A DNA stretch of 64,000 nt from Vesta saturnalis (taxonomy: Eukaryota > Arthropoda > Insecta > Coleoptera > Lampyridae), in the NCBI GenBank assembly GCA_036346205.1, contig JARFJB010000654.1, positions 1 to 64,000 of the forward strand, in the 5' to 3' direction. A program made the position numbers and the translations under genes. Under the pieces are notes generated by a model. The model saw only the letters and a list, made by a program, of their open reading frames with translations, was not told the origin of the DNA and ran no database searches. Positions 24,504-38,539 of the stretch are shown here, piece by piece; within the stretch, counting starts at the first letter, position 1, and every line of letters begins with the position of its first letter.

Positions 24504-27034
24504 TCTTTCTTGAAATTGTTTAAATTAGCTTGTGCTAAATTTTTTGTCGATGTTACCCGATCAGATCCCAAACATTGGAACTGTTTTCCAAATTATTCCA
24601 TTATACCTCTCAGTTTGTCCATGACCCCTAACGTTATATTGACTAGAACGACTAGTAGCTATGCCCTGAGACATAAGCAGTACCCTGATCTGAATGTATG
24701 TATGAAGGAATACCGATAATTTAAAACAAATCTTTAAAACAATTTATAACAGCATCGGAAGATGTATCTGGACATAGATAGGCAAACGGAAATCTAGAAT
24801 ATTCGGCGATAATTGTAAAAATACGTCTATTTCTATTTGCGTTAGGAACAATTGAAATCAATCTTAAGTCGTTCAAAGAGCGATGTAGCTTTTGATAACT
24901 ATTCTATCAACTATTAGAAATTTCGGTTTTAATTCAGAACATGTATGGTAAGATACAAACGTTTTCCTTATTTCTTCAACAGAATATGGGAGATTCTTTG
25001 ATCGAACCCAGTGTACGTTTCGAATAACCCCAGCATCACATAAAGATTCATGTAGGTGGGGTAAATTGGTCCCAATGACTCCTCTAATACGTAAAATATA
25101 CCTTCTACGTGATGATTCTTGCCATGTCGATAAATAATGTCGAAACTATAACATTCCATTTCAACCTCCACCCTAATATTTTTCGCTACTTTTTAAGTTA
25201 AACATGAAACATATTTTGATCGGCAAAATATTTACCAATCAAGAAACATCTCGATTTCTTCAGAAACTTTACAATTTCGTAGGCTTTTTCATGATTTTGT
25301 TCGATCTGTGAAAGTTTCTAGGGAAGGCTACAGGTCTATCATATTGACTTAATGTAGCTGTGATAGAGTATCCCGATGCATCTGTTTCGTCTACAAAGGG
25401 AACACTTTCTTTAATGGATAGAAGACTTATCTATCTCTTTAATGCTTTCAAAGTTGATTGCAGCCTGTTTATCCAAAAGGAAATTACTACATGTTATAAG
25501 ATTTTGAATATTGGAAGAAAAATATAGAATCCATGTAGAATCATGTAGCAGCATTACTTACGCAAAGCTTCCACTCTTGATAGATCAGGTTTTAACGTCG
25601 AATGCTTAATAAGATATCCCAGCATCTTGATTAATTTTTGATTGAATAAACGTTTCTCCTCATTGATTGTTACATCATATTCCGTCTTCAGACTTTCAGC
25701 AAATTACTATACCATCAAGATGCACGTAGATACCTTCCAACTTTTCAACAGTGACCGTTCCATCCATAACTCTTTGAAAAGCTACAAATCCATTTATAAC
25801 ACAAAATGGTATTCTGAAATTTGCTTCAAATACAGTACAATGTTTTCCTTCTTGTTTGACAGATATCCTATATTTGGTAATGGGTGAGAATCCAAATGAG
25901 TGAAGCAATTAATATTTTGAGATTAATCAATGACCATTCTCATCTAGTGGTTTTCATTCTAGACAACAATAAATTATGCTCTTCATGACGAATAGCCAGT
26001 TTTAAGTATTCCGTCTCTAAGCAGTCTTATAATTTTGTACTTACTGAAGTCAGAATCTTCCTAAGTAGGTTTTATGGATTTTGTTGTGATTGGTTTACAA
26101 TCACTGGATAAGCTGCATATAATGTGGGTGGTTCAACCATTGCTATTGCTAGACTACATACAGTTAATGACTTTCTTGGTCCTCTAAATTCCATATTAAC
26201 AGAAGTATGTTCCTTAAGCATATCGTGGCCAACAAGTGTATCTGCACATAAGCTGTCAAGAATGTCTTTTTAATATTATCATAAAGATTATCCTTTATTT
26301 GTATTTTTATAATACAGTATCGATTTATATAAGATTGCAACATGGTAGATGCCATTGATATTTTTTTATCGATATAAGCTGAACCCTTTCTATCTAACAA
26401 AGCATCAGCATTCAGATTGTCATTCATTTTACTTTGATTGATGTTTTTGTAAACATTTTAGAGCAGCTACAAGTAGGGTATTATTGATTTTACTTACTCT
26501 AGCAAGCTTTGGAAAATGTCCAATGTTCGTACACTTCCGCAAAAGTAACACTGATATATCCGGTATTGCGAACAATACTTCAACTTCAGATGTTTCAGGT
26601 TCTTGTGACTTGGTACTTGTAGACCAAACAATATTACTAGTTTGAACATAGTATGGGGTATGATGTGGAGCAGATTATAGAGAATGCGCAAGATGAGTGG
26701 CCTTTCAAGCTCTAAAGTTGTACTTTCCAACAATCCAACAATATGGGACATGTTTAGACCACTTATAAAAGCCTCTCGGATGTAGTTTTATTTGTTTCAG
26801 CAGTAGCATTCCTTAACTGACGGCCTTTGCTTAACAAACAAAGCGCGTAGACATATTGGTCAATTGTGTCACTTTGAAAATGTTTCATTTTCTCTTTAAA
26901 TGTAGAGAAGCTTTCATAATCAGGTAGTAGCTTTAGCTTCTGCCCTTCATTCATGGCAGGCGTTGTGTTTTCTAAGTTTTCGAAGTAGTTTACCTGTGTA
27001 ACCATTCATGGGCACTTTCACTTTGCGGGTCAGT
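24504..27034 (-). pseudogene. Decayed Ty3/gypsy retrotransposon (copy B)
   Basis: Same decayed gag, protease, reverse transcriptase, RNase H and integrase order as 8090-10620, with the same stops and the same LDG in place of the YxDD box. No difference from copy A was noticed. Confidence 0.85.
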
Positions 27035-27596
27035 ATCATATCAATCGGTATTTAGCAGCTCATCAGTGATAGCAGTTATGCTAATTAAATTGAAATGATA
27101 ATAACAAACCCCTACCCAAAGGCTTTAATCAGCATAATAATTCAGCATGACTTTGACAATACAGTAAAGCGATAGAATTTCAGCAAAGTTGTAACGTGGT
27201 ATTTCTGCACGATGTGAAAACTTACTAAATAACATTGCTGAAATACTTTAATACTACACACTGTATTGGAATTTCCTTTTATTAAAATAATGTCCCTTTT
27301 ATTCTGTTATATAAAGCAATTTAAATCAAACAAATTCAATTTCATTGAACGAAAGTGCATATTTACGCCACCTATGGGCAAATTTCCGAATCCCTAAAGG
27401 TTTAAATTTATTCAATAACAGAAGTGCGTTAGTTTATTGAACTGCCGTTAGAGCGCGAGGTTAGTACATTCAAATAAAATAGCATTTATGAAATATCGAT
27501 TGATAACAATATACATACGTAGGTATAGCAGGTTATACAATCGACTTTATCGCTAAATCGACTTATCAGCCCACTTAACAACAAGATCAGCCATCA

Positions 27597-27607
27597 TGTC
27601 TGTGTGG

Positions 27608-27639
<32 letters not shown>

Positions 27640-27735
27640 GTGTGTGTGTGCGTGTGTGCGTGTGTGCGTGTGTGCGTGCGCGCGTGTATGTGTGTGTGTG
27701 TGCGAATGTATGTGTGTGTATGTGTGTATGTGTGT

Positions 27736-27820
<85 letters not shown>

Positions 27821-27886
27821 TGTGTGTGTGTGTGCGTGTGTGTGTGTGCGTGCGTGCGTGCGTGTGTGTGTGTGCCTGCGTGCGTG
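27597..27886. repeat. (GT)n microsatellite with interruptions (copy B)
   Basis: TG repeat corresponding to 11191-11482, with small length and variant differences from copy A. Confidence 0.95.
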
Positions 27887-29523
27887 GCATTTTCTTCATT
27901 ATCTGAATAACGACTAATTTTATAAAAACTAGTAGACGTATTTTTAAAGAAAATTTAATTTTACATAGATTTTCTTTACAAAGTTTTTAATGTAAATTAA
28001 ATAAATATGATTAAAAATGCTGAGACTGTATGATAGATATTTTATAGAATCACGACTTTGAATTTTGTTTTACCTTAACATGTATTTATGTCTATGAATC
28101 TCTTGTGAGTTTTAAATGTCATTCTGATATGGATTACCGTTTTTGTTTTTTACAATGTCGCCTGTTTTCGTTATGAACGTATAAAAAGGAGGTTGCACAG
28201 TTATCCTAAAAATTGAAATTAAAATTATTTAATTTCTCTTAATTTAAGTTAGCATACAGATTTCTATTAACTCTGTCTGTTATGAAGTTTTAAACGTCTT
28301 TTGACATAGTTTATTGTTTTGCTTTTACAATACTGCCTATTTTTGTAATGAGCCGTTTATAAAAGATGTTGCATAGTTATCCTAAAAATATTACTAAAAC
28401 TATTTCATTTCATTTAGTTAGAGTGCAGGATGTTAGGACATTCAAACACAATAGATCTATTTATTTAATATCGATCGGTAACAAAGGAATCAATTCTAAC
28501 AATTTTTCGTTTTGAAAAACGTATTACATTCCCCGTGCCCTTTTTTGGGGTCGCCATTTTACGACGCTATGGAAAATTTTTGAGTTTTCGTCGTAAATGG
28601 GGCAAGCTGTTCCGTAAGTCTTCCTATTTGCTATTTATTTATAAATTTCTTTGTTAGCGACTAAAAGCGTACAACCATAAATAAATTATTGATGCTCCGA
28701 TCGAATACCAGAAGGCATTTCTTACCACTTCAGTGTGCCCACCTACGAATTTAGGGCTAATTGATGTGAATTTCATCTTATATCATACTTACGTACCTTT
28801 CCCATTAGAATTAAAGTTTTCTTCTGTATTTCTGTAATCGTGGCTACTTGTCCGGTATAAGTTGAATTACTTCTGGATATAAACCGTGCCTGTTCGAAAT
28901 TGACAGCCAGGTCGAAAACTTAATTTACATCCATTCGTTGACATTCTGCTACTACTGCATCAACGATAGAGTAACAATATCTACGGTACCACAGGTTAGA
29001 ACATTTATTACTTTTCCATGGACTAAATTTACATTTTCGCTGTGCGTGCTAGAAACCATGCATCTGCTCTATAAGGGTTTAAGTAATGTCTTTGAACCGT
29101 TTAAAACAGTATAATTTACTTACCGATTAATGAATTTCCTCAAGTGAACGTGGTTGGTAGACCTACCCACTGCTAGAATTTTACTTATACTTAATCAATC
29201 TACCTATGTATTAGTTTGATTTGTAATAATCTTCAGAACGTTGACCTTATTATTCCTGATACTATGTAGACCACACCCATATTCGCTTTAAGATAGCGTA
29301 CATTTTATAAAAAAGTAGGTCAACTGCACAAAACCTGTTTGGTTACCGAGTTGCGCGGTAGTGTCTGCTTCTTACTAGTTTCATTAAATATTAATTGATT
29401 TCCTCCTTTTTTAAATCAAATTGAGGTTCAACTCTTACCTTACTTAACTTTTCCGTGCGTTGAATATACCTATTTACTTGTAAATTTAAAAACTAATCTC
29501 AATTATTGGGTTATTATTTTGAC

Positions 29524-29628
<105 letters not shown>

Positions 29629-30507
29629 CATAAAAACGTTACCTTTACTGTATTTATATTTAATTTTGGTGGGTCGGTTTCTCTCTTTCTTCCTTTTTTC
29701 TAGTATCTGGTGTAACTGAACCGAAATTTTGCAATTAATTCATGAATAACAAATATTTTAACTTTGATATAATTTTAGAGGTGTTTGTGTAACCACAGCA
29801 AATGTGTTGTTGAATGAGTTTTGGTTATTAAAACGCTTTTCTAGTGTAAGTGTGCCTTTTCTTTCAGCTTCAACGTAAAGTAAGTTCGTCATTTCCAAAA
29901 GTTAAACGTTTAAAGTAATTAATCGTAAATAATAACTTGATTTTGGATTTGATGTAATAACTCGCTTTACTTGCGAAGGTTGTAATTAATTTAATTTTGG
30001 ATTTATCTGGATGTTAACCATATTTGGTATGTATAAATTATTATATTATACTATTTATATTGGTATATAAAAAGCAAATATTTCACTTCAATTAATTTCG
30101 TTTTATGATTCCGTATTACTTTAATCATTTTAAAATTACATTTTGCGTTACACTACAACTTTTTTCTATTCTCCTTTTCCTTTTCTCTCCTTTCCTTTAA
30201 TTCCCTATTCACCTCTTTAATTTACCCAGAAGTTGGGGTAACGGTGAGTTTCTTTTAGAGCGACTTCTGGCGTATTTTTTTATACATCTTTTTTGAACCG
30301 TTCTGAGCTAGGCGGTTTCTGGTTTGTCTGCATGTGTAGAGAACCCTTTATTCCGCAAATCGTGTTATGATTTGTCAAAAAAAACTAATAGTCAATGTAA
30401 GCTTAAATACGAAACTTGGACGTCTAGTAGTTTAGAGCTAACGTTTAATTAAAAAAATATACGTTCTGAAAAAGCTGTCTGAAACTCGCGTACAGTACAA
30501 GTACAAA

Positions 30508-31247
30508 AGTAGGTAAGATTGGAGACTTTGGGACACCACCACAAAACCGGTTTCCACATTTCCAAGGTTGCCACAAAACCAAGGTCCCACCTATAAGGTC
30601 AAAAAAGCGCAATGTTGACCTACTTACATATCATTACCACAAACCCACGGTCACAAACCACGATTTTGTTCACAACTTCAAGGCTATCGTGCGACATATC
30701 ATTACCACAAAACCAGTTCTCCGCTTTTTCTGTTCCACTATTACAAGGCTATCCGACCACGATTTCTGTTCCACAACTACAAGGCTATACCACGCTTTCC
30801 TGTTTCACAATTACAAGGTCATCCTCGTGACCTATTTACTTGCTACTCTTAATTGTATGTTTTTGTCCACTTGTATGTTTATTGTCCACTTGTATGTTTT
30901 TTGTCCACATGTATGTTTTTGTCCACTTGTATGCTTTTGCTAACCCTCACTTTTTACCGAAATAAAAACGATATGTAAATACATTTAATTCATGGAGAGA
31001 CATGTACAAATTGTACGTACAGAAATAAGACATTATATATTTCACTTTTACCAAAATAAAAACGATATGTTAATATATTTAAATTATATATATATAGAAA
31101 GAAAAACATTTATATTTAATTCTTGTAGAAATAGACGTACAAATTATAGTAAAACATGTATGATTATATGATTTGCTATAGGAAAAACATTTTGATCTAG
31201 TACAAGTGCAGAAGGTCCTTTCCACTTCCGTTTCAGTACATCTGCGT
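30508..31247 (+). repeat. Polinton-terminus-like repeat, first copy in unit B
   Basis: Identical to 14106-14845, starting AGTAGGTAAGATTGGAGAC. Confidence 0.6.
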
Positions 31248-32802
31248 GTTCTACCAAAAGAAATAAAAGATTAGATGTATACTATAATTGTGATAAAACA
31301 AGTTTTGCAAGTACGGAATGAATAATAATTAAAAATCTGAAATCGAGCAAGTTTTGAAAAAAAGTAATATTTCTGTAGAACATAAATTTGAATAAAAAAA
31401 CAAATGGGATAAAAAACTAGTTTATTAAGTTATAAAACGATAAATAATAGACTAATTAATCATGTGCATAATAAAGCATAATAAGTAAATGTAAAAACGT
31501 GTTTTGTTAAATCAAAAAACACTTACACGAATTTATGAGGAACCGGTCAGTAATGTTTACAAGAAAAAAATATGAATAAGTTGTTTACCTACTCCATTTA
31601 GCAATATAAAACTTCCTGCATTCCGGGATAGGATGATCTGTAAAAAAAAGAAAAAGCAATTATTCAAACTATCTACATAATAATAGAAAAGATCTATGGA
31701 GGCATTAGCGTTTAAATAATGTATACAGAAAAATTTTAATCTACTAATCCTAAATTGAGATTAACGTTTCACAATTAATCAAAATACGAGTTTATTGTTA
31801 CGTTAAACAGATTGAAATAAAAAATTTACGTATACTTACGTTCAAAGAAAAATATATTTCAATGAATATTAGAAAAATAAAACAGTAAGTAACACAACTT
31901 TTACACATAAAAGTGCACTGCTAAAATTGATATCACAGTGGCGAAAAGGATACTAAAATAAAGTAGGTCACGTATTGTATATATAAGAATGCATTTTTTG
32001 TAGTGCAATTTGTACTTCATTTGCATATTACAATGTATTATATAAAGTAACATTAACCTTCACTAAAACCTTACCATATGTGGGCATGTGCAACAACCTT
32101 ACAATATATGGGCATGTGCAACATTTTTGTCAATTTATGCATACATAGCCTTCGCATTTTGTATAAGCAAATCCGTTTTACTAAGAAGATACAGTGAAGT
32201 TTCAATAACCAACATATCGAAATGGTAAGATCTTTATATATTATTATTTTGTATTGATGTATTTGTTTTGTAATGTGATCTTGGTATATATGCACATTTT
32301 TTAATTGAAAAAATTCTGTGAACGCGATAAGAAGAGTTTTACTTTAATATTCAGATAGAATTGCGTTTTGATGACTGTTGTTTTATTGATAAACGTTAAA
32401 TTTTTTTTCAAATTTAGTTTAAAGTTTTTGATAATCAAATTTGCAGAAAGCCGTTTTATAGAAATTTTTATGGTGATTTTCTAAGTACCTAATAAATTGT
32501 GAAATTTGTAAAGTATACATAAATTTTATTTGAAGTCCTATAGTACTTTTAATTTTTATATGTATTATAATTATAACTTTCACAGTGTAAAGCAGCGATA
32601 CAGATTTCTTTCTATGTTCTCTCTTTTTTCCTTAAGCGTCGTATCTCGGAAGCGGGTCCACCGATTCGGACGGTGGGTGCGTCGGAACGTCTCAAAAGAC
32701 AATTTTATTTTTCGAAACCACCTCATCGTATCTCGAAACGGCCGGAGAAAAGTATGCCTTGTCGGTACTCAAACATCGTCACGTCGCACGTCTTTGAAGT
32801 TC
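31248..32802. other. AT-rich spacer between Polinton-like ends (copy B)
   Basis: Identical to 14846-16400, including the GC-rich segment (32640-32802) that abuts the Polinton terminus. Confidence 0.5.
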
Positions 32803-33389
32803 AGTAGGTAAGATTGGAGACTTCTGGAACACCACCAATAAGGTTTTCCACATTTCCAAGGTTGCCACAAAACCAAGGTCACCGTACCAAGGTCAAAATA
32901 GCGCAATGTGACCTACACATATCATTACCACAAACCCACGGTCACAAACCCCGATTTCCTGTTCCACAACTACAAGGCTATCTGTGCGACATATCATTAC
33001 CACAAAACCAGGGTCACAAGCTCCGCTTTTCTGTTCCACTATTACAAGGCTATCCGACTACGCTTTCCTGTTTCACAATTACAAGGTCATCCATGACCTA
33101 CTTGTGGTTTGTCCACTTGTATGGTTATTGCCCTTGTATGGTTATGTCCACTTATGTTTTTGTCCACTTGTATGGTTTTGTCCACTTGTATGTTTATTGT
33201 CCACCTTGTTTTTGCTCAACCTCACTTTTTACCAAAATAAAAGAAAACAATATGTTAATATATTTAATTGATGTAGACAGACATGTACTAATTTATTACT
33301 CAGATATATGATTTTCTTTAGGAATAAAACATTTTGATTTAGTACAAGTGCAGAAGGTCCTCTCCACTTCCGTTTCAGTACATCTGCGC
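32803..33389 (+). repeat. Polinton left terminus with iterated motifs (copy B)
   Basis: Same terminal sequence as 16401-16987. This is the terminus physically attached to the long Polinton remnant. Confidence 0.6.
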
Positions 33390-33846
33390 GGACGTGGTGC
33401 GAGCTGAGCATACGTGCAATGTGGTGCCCATCGTAGATGTTCCTGTAACGGATTGACATCTGGCTGCCATCGGTTTATTCTAACCCCACATGAAACATTC
33501 AACCGTATCGTCTGAAGATGTGGAAATGAATCCTGCTGCAGCAAGCGATGAGGGTGAGTGAACTCCAGACCATGTTCGATACGTTAGTAAGCGTTTATCG
33601 AAACAGTTGTAATACTGAGGATAATAAAAGTTTGGGTCACATGTTAACATCAGCGAAAACAGTATGATACTGACAGTAAATAATGTATTCTATACAATAT
33701 ATATATATACAACAGATGTACAATATGTACAATATGTACAATATATACAATAGATACAGTAAAACAGATTACTCGTCTACGTAGCACACCTCATCACACA
33801 GTATACATGAGTCATCATCGTACACATCGTATAACTGTGTGAGGCG

Positions 33847-34189
33847 CTACGAGCACCAATAATATTCGTGCGACAGGTAGTATCGCGCAGTCCACCGCTC
33901 CATATGCATATGATGGTCCAGTACGCGGTAATGTCCTGGTTTCAATCGGACGAAACAGCAATGACACAAATTCATGAAGTCCACCAGATGGTATCGAACA
34001 TGTATTGATATAATGTGGGCATATGCTGTTACGACTTGCCGCAAAGTGCTCGCGTATTACCTTGCTCATTTCGGTATACCACGCTGAATTCCACTGAACC
34101 AGTTCATAATTATTTCGTAGCACTTTGTTTATGGAAGCCGGTAGTATTCCTTCCTTTTCAAAATTTACCCAGTTGGAATTAATTGACAC
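33847..34189 (-). pseudogene. Unknown Polinton-associated gene (copy B)
   Basis: Identical to 17445-17787, with the same presumed frameshift in mid-gene. Divergently oriented to the gene at 34573. Confidence 0.4.
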
Positions 34190-34529
34190 GTCCGTCGCGT
34201 ACTAATTTGAAATAGGGTTTGTGGTTGGTACATTGTCTTCCAATCGTCTTGCACTGGAGTAACTGACATAGTGAAGATCGGTAACTATGGTATATGTAAA
34301 ACCCTCCCTTTAAGTATACGAATAATACAAGTGGGATATGTAACCTTGTGTGGTGACCTTGTTGTGGCAAAGTGGACTAACCAAATAAGTATGGCTAGAA
34401 ATCCTTGAATTAGTGGAACGAAAAGAAACCTTGAAAAGGTGTAACCAACAAGACCGCTAAAGCAATGTGTGGTATAATCGTGAAGGTCACGTAAGTAGCC
34501 TTGAGGAGGGTACATAGTGGAGAGTGTCA

Positions 34530-34539
34530 TATATAAAAG
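34530..34539 (+). promoter_or_regulatory. TATA box upstream of the Polinton gene at 34573
   Basis: TATATAAAAG, same arrangement as at 18128, 34 bp before the preferred start codon. Confidence 0.5.
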
Positions 34540-34572
34540 AGAGGAATGTATGTAAAGTCAGTATCGTATATA

Positions 34573-35057
34573 ATGGATAACATCGTACGTCAAGCCATAG
34601 AAAAGGCGAAGATTCTCGGTGCTATAAGTTCAAGTAAATATTGCGATATTTTGCTTAATAATGTGCATTATTTCTTAAATAAAAGTAAAACAAAGTTTGT
34701 TAGTGTCGGTCTATCACCCAAATTTGGATTTGAGCCAGTCGTAAAACTAGGTGGAACGAAGAGTGGTGGAGTGGTGTTTGACAAGCAGGAATGGCGTATA
34801 CTTATGGATAATCAAGGGGTGATTACTAATTATTTCTACAGTCCTGAAGGAACATGGCTACCTACCAAACTGGGATCGAAGACTGTCTCGTACGAAAATA
34901 TTAACAAGAAAAAATTATACGCCTCTGTGATAGTGACGAAATTGATGTCTATTTAGGATGGGAGTCTATAGAACAGTTATGGAAGCTTTTGAAGATAATA
35001 TATTACCGATTGGAGTTGGCAGATACTGTGAACTTTCCAGAGTTTTATAAAACCTAA
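34573..35057 (+). pseudogene. Conserved Polinton gene of unknown function (copy B)
   Basis: Identical to 18171-18655 with the same frameshift near codon 120. In this copy the polymerase B gene follows intact in position, about 195 bp downstream. Confidence 0.55.
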
Positions 35058-35251
35058 TACAGTCGACAGCGACAATTCCTGAATGTAACATTCACCAAGT
35101 TATAGGTCCATTGCGTGATGTATTTGAGGTCAACATAGCCTGCCTTCTGGAAATGGAAGTATTTGCCAAGGAGAAACTATATATGGATATGGATCTTACC
35201 AATCCTATAACTCAAAGTAACGCGCTTGTAGTCAATAGTGGATAGTATTAG

Positions 35252-38200
35252 ATGTTAGTCAATATGTGGATGTGTTATAGTGCGGAGTCGTGGCCTAAAG
35301 CTGTAGATTGTGTTAGTGCAGTCCAAAGACTAATATGCCAGTTATTCAACTGGACTGGTGTACAGTTCCCTGTTAAGCTGACGAATATTTCAACGTTTGA
35401 GAGCAATAACAACATTTCCATTAATGTTTATGGGTTAGACGATACCTATCGTGATGGTCCGTGTCACGGAGGTAGTGGGCCTCTATACTACACCAAAGCC
35501 AAACAGGCAGTCCATGTTAATTTATTATTATTAGTCAGTAACCAAACAGATAATCAGCATTATGTATGGATAAAAATTTTTCTCGTTTACTTAGCAACCA
35601 AATAACTCGGCGGAACGGAGCAATGTATTTTTGTGATGCATGCTTGTATTACTTTAGATCCGAGGAGCAATTAACCCGACACGTGTCACACGACTGTAAC
35701 TTCGTATATACAAAATTACCGGGCGTGAAACAAAAAAGACATAACCGGGGAATTCTACGCGGAAAATATACTCGCTTTCGGAACTATCAGAAACAAATGG
35801 TTCTACCATTCGTAATATATGCTGATTTTGAAGCGCTCTTAGTACCGGTAGATACGGCTGAACCAGATCCCGAAAACCGTTCACGATAAAACGTGTAAAC
35901 ACGAACCATACTCGTTTAGTTATTACATTAAGTGTAGTGTAAACGATGCGTGGTCTAAGTTAGAGCTGTATAGAGGGAGCAATGCAGGGAGATATTTATA
36001 AGACGACTGGAAAGTGATGTAAAACGGATATATAATGAACATTTCAAAGCTATTGTCCCAATGACACCATTAACGGATGAACAGCAGGTTACGTATGAAT
36101 GCAGTGTATGTTGTTACATATGCGGTAAGCACTTTACGGACGATCCGACAAATCCGAAAGTACGAGATCACTGTCACGTTACTGGTAAGTATCGTGGTGC
36201 AGCACATTCGACGTGTAACTTAAACTATCAGGTACCTACATTTCTTCCCGTTTTTCTACATAATCTCAGTGGTTATGATGTTCACCTGTTCATTAAACAG
36301 TTAGCGAGTGAAACGGAAGAAATTACCGTACTTCCGATTAACAGTGAAAATATATAACGTTTGGTAAGCATATTTTTGTTGATGAATATGTAAACAGTCA
36401 TGGTATCAGGAAAAGAAATACATTAATTTACGGTTCGTCGATAGTTGCAGATTCATGGCTGCATCCTTAGATACTCTATCCCAGAATTTATCAGATGATC
36501 AATGTATGGAGGTACGGAAATATTTTAGTAATGATAGCGACTTCAACTTAGTGAGAAATAAAGGTAGTTTCCTTATGCGTACGTAGACAGCTTTAGTAAA
36601 TTGAACGACGTCACGGTGCCATCATATGACAAATTCTACGATAAAATGCGCGATGCAAATATTTCCGATGACGAATACTGTCGCGTTCTACTGGTATGGG
36701 ATCACTTTAAGTGTAATACACTAGGTGATTATGCTGATATTTATTTAAAATCAGATGTGTTGTTATTGGCTGACGTGTTTGAAAACTTTAGGAGATTATG
36801 TATGGGTGTGTATGGGTTAGAACCTGCACAGTATGTCACTTTACCTGGATTGGCGTGGGATGCCATGTTGAAATGTACGAAAGTAGAGCTAGAATTACTG
36901 ACGGATATGGATATGTATCACTTTTTTAAACAAGGTATTCGAGGTGGAGTAAGTACTTGTATCAAGCGGAGAAGCATTGCTAATAACGAGTTTGTTCCAA
37001 ACTATGATCCTAAACAACCGAAAGTGTTTTTACAATATTTAGATGCCACGAATTTATACGGGTGGAGTATGAAGCAATACCTGCCTCACGATGGGTTTAT
37101 GTGGTTACCTCAAGAGGAAATAGAACACTTTGACGTAGTAAAGATTGATGATGACGCCGATGTTGGATTTGTACTGGAGGTTGATATACATTATCCCCAC
37201 CATCTGCATGACGAACACAACGATTATCCGTTTTGTCCTGAAATGATCTGCGCACCACATTCCCAGGAGGAGAAGTTAATCCGAACCTGTGTGATAAGAC
37301 CAACTATGTTATACATTACCGCTATTTAAAACAATGTATAGAGCATGGCTTAATTGTTACTCGTATTCATAGGGTTTTACGATTTCGTCAGAGTCCGTGG
37401 CTAATACCATACGTAGACCTTAATACAGCTCTCCGCAACACAGCACAAAACAAGTTTGAAAAGGATTTCTATAAAATCATGAATAATGGCGTGTTTGGTA
37501 AAACAATGGAAAATGTCGATAAACGAAGAGTTATTAAACTGTTAACACATTGGGAAAATAACGGTCGTCGGGTAGGTCTAGCCGGTACGTTGCAAAACCG
37601 CAATTTAAAAATTTTATTCAATTCACTGATAAATTGTTTGCGGCGGAATTGTCGAAACAGGTAGTTACGTACGACAAACCCGTCTATGTCGGATTCAGTA
37701 TTTTAGATCTTTCCAAAATTATAATGTATCGGTTTTTTTATGATATCTTACGAGCTCATTATGGCAAGAATGTCACGTTGCTCTATACTGACACGGATTC
37801 TTTGATTGTTGAGATAGTAACTGATGATATGTATGCACACATGCGAAATAATTTAGACGAATATGATACTTCCAACTATCATAATGAGTTGCATGGTATT
37901 CCTACGACTGCTTCCGTCGTTGGACGAATGAAAGATGAGTATGCAGGAAAGCGATTCATTATTTTTATGGTGCTGGATCGAAGTCATACTGTCTGAAGCT
38001 TGCTGATAAGGAAGTTGTTAAGAAAGCGAAAGGTGTTAAGAAAGTTGTTATTCAGAAAGTGTTGACGGAAGTAGACTACAAAGCGGTGCGGAGGGTCTGA
38101 TAAAACAGTAATGTGTAAAATGCTTGTGTTTCGATCAACCTTACATGATATATATACCGAAATGTTAAACAAAATTGCCTTTAGGTCCCAGGATGACAAA

Positions 38201-38323
38201 CGATATCGACTACGTGATACGTGTTCCACATTGGCGTGGGGGCATTGGCGAATACCGGAATTGGAGAATGCTGATCCGTTGAGCGAACTATTACAGGTTG
38301 CTAAGCAAATGAATTTATATTAA
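35252..38323 (+). pseudogene. Protein-primed DNA polymerase B (Polinton pPolB), frameshifted
   Basis: This enzyme would copy the element's DNA from a protein primer. Fragments lie in order in all three frames. The N-terminal part (35252-35605) holds FNWTGVQFPVKL and HYVWIK; 35566-35889 holds a C2H2-like finger (YFCDACLYYF, then H and C) and VIYADFEALL, an exonuclease-type motif. 36061-36357 has a Cys/His cluster (CYICGKHF, VRDHCHVTGKYRG) and LHNLSGYDVHLF. 36601-37329 has YLKSDVLLLADVFENFR and palm motif A YLDATNLYGWSM (about 37035-37070). Motif B KIMNNGVFGKTMEN lies near 37475-37515 and motif C LLYTDTDSL near 37779-37803. The tail ends at 38323. At least five frameshifts and several stops show decay, yet the catalytic Asp residues of motifs A and C are kept. 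Confidence 0.93.
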
Positions 38324-38498
38324 CCGGAAGAAGAATAGTTTGGGTACTGACACTTGCTAGTTTTTTCCTATATTCTCTCCATAATGAAACTATATTAATA
38401 ATAAGTTGTATTATTCCTTTAGTTGTTTAACATATATTAATATTATGTATTAATTCGTTAGTAAGAGAATATATACTATACAAATACTGTGTGATATA

Positions 38499-38504
38499 AA
38501 TAAA
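38499..38504 (+). terminator. Polyadenylation signal after polymerase B
   Basis: AATAAA 176 bp after the polymerase stop, just before the convergent gene's end. Confidence 0.5.
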
Positions 38505-38533
38505 AAAAACGAAAATGACTATTTACTATTTTT

Positions 38534-38539
38534 TTTATT
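38534..38539 (-). terminator. Polyadenylation signal for the minus-strand cluster
   Basis: AATAAA on the minus strand overlaps the TAA stop of the 153-aa gene. It faces the plus-strand signal 30 bp away, so the two convergent transcription units end almost back to back. Confidence 0.5.
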
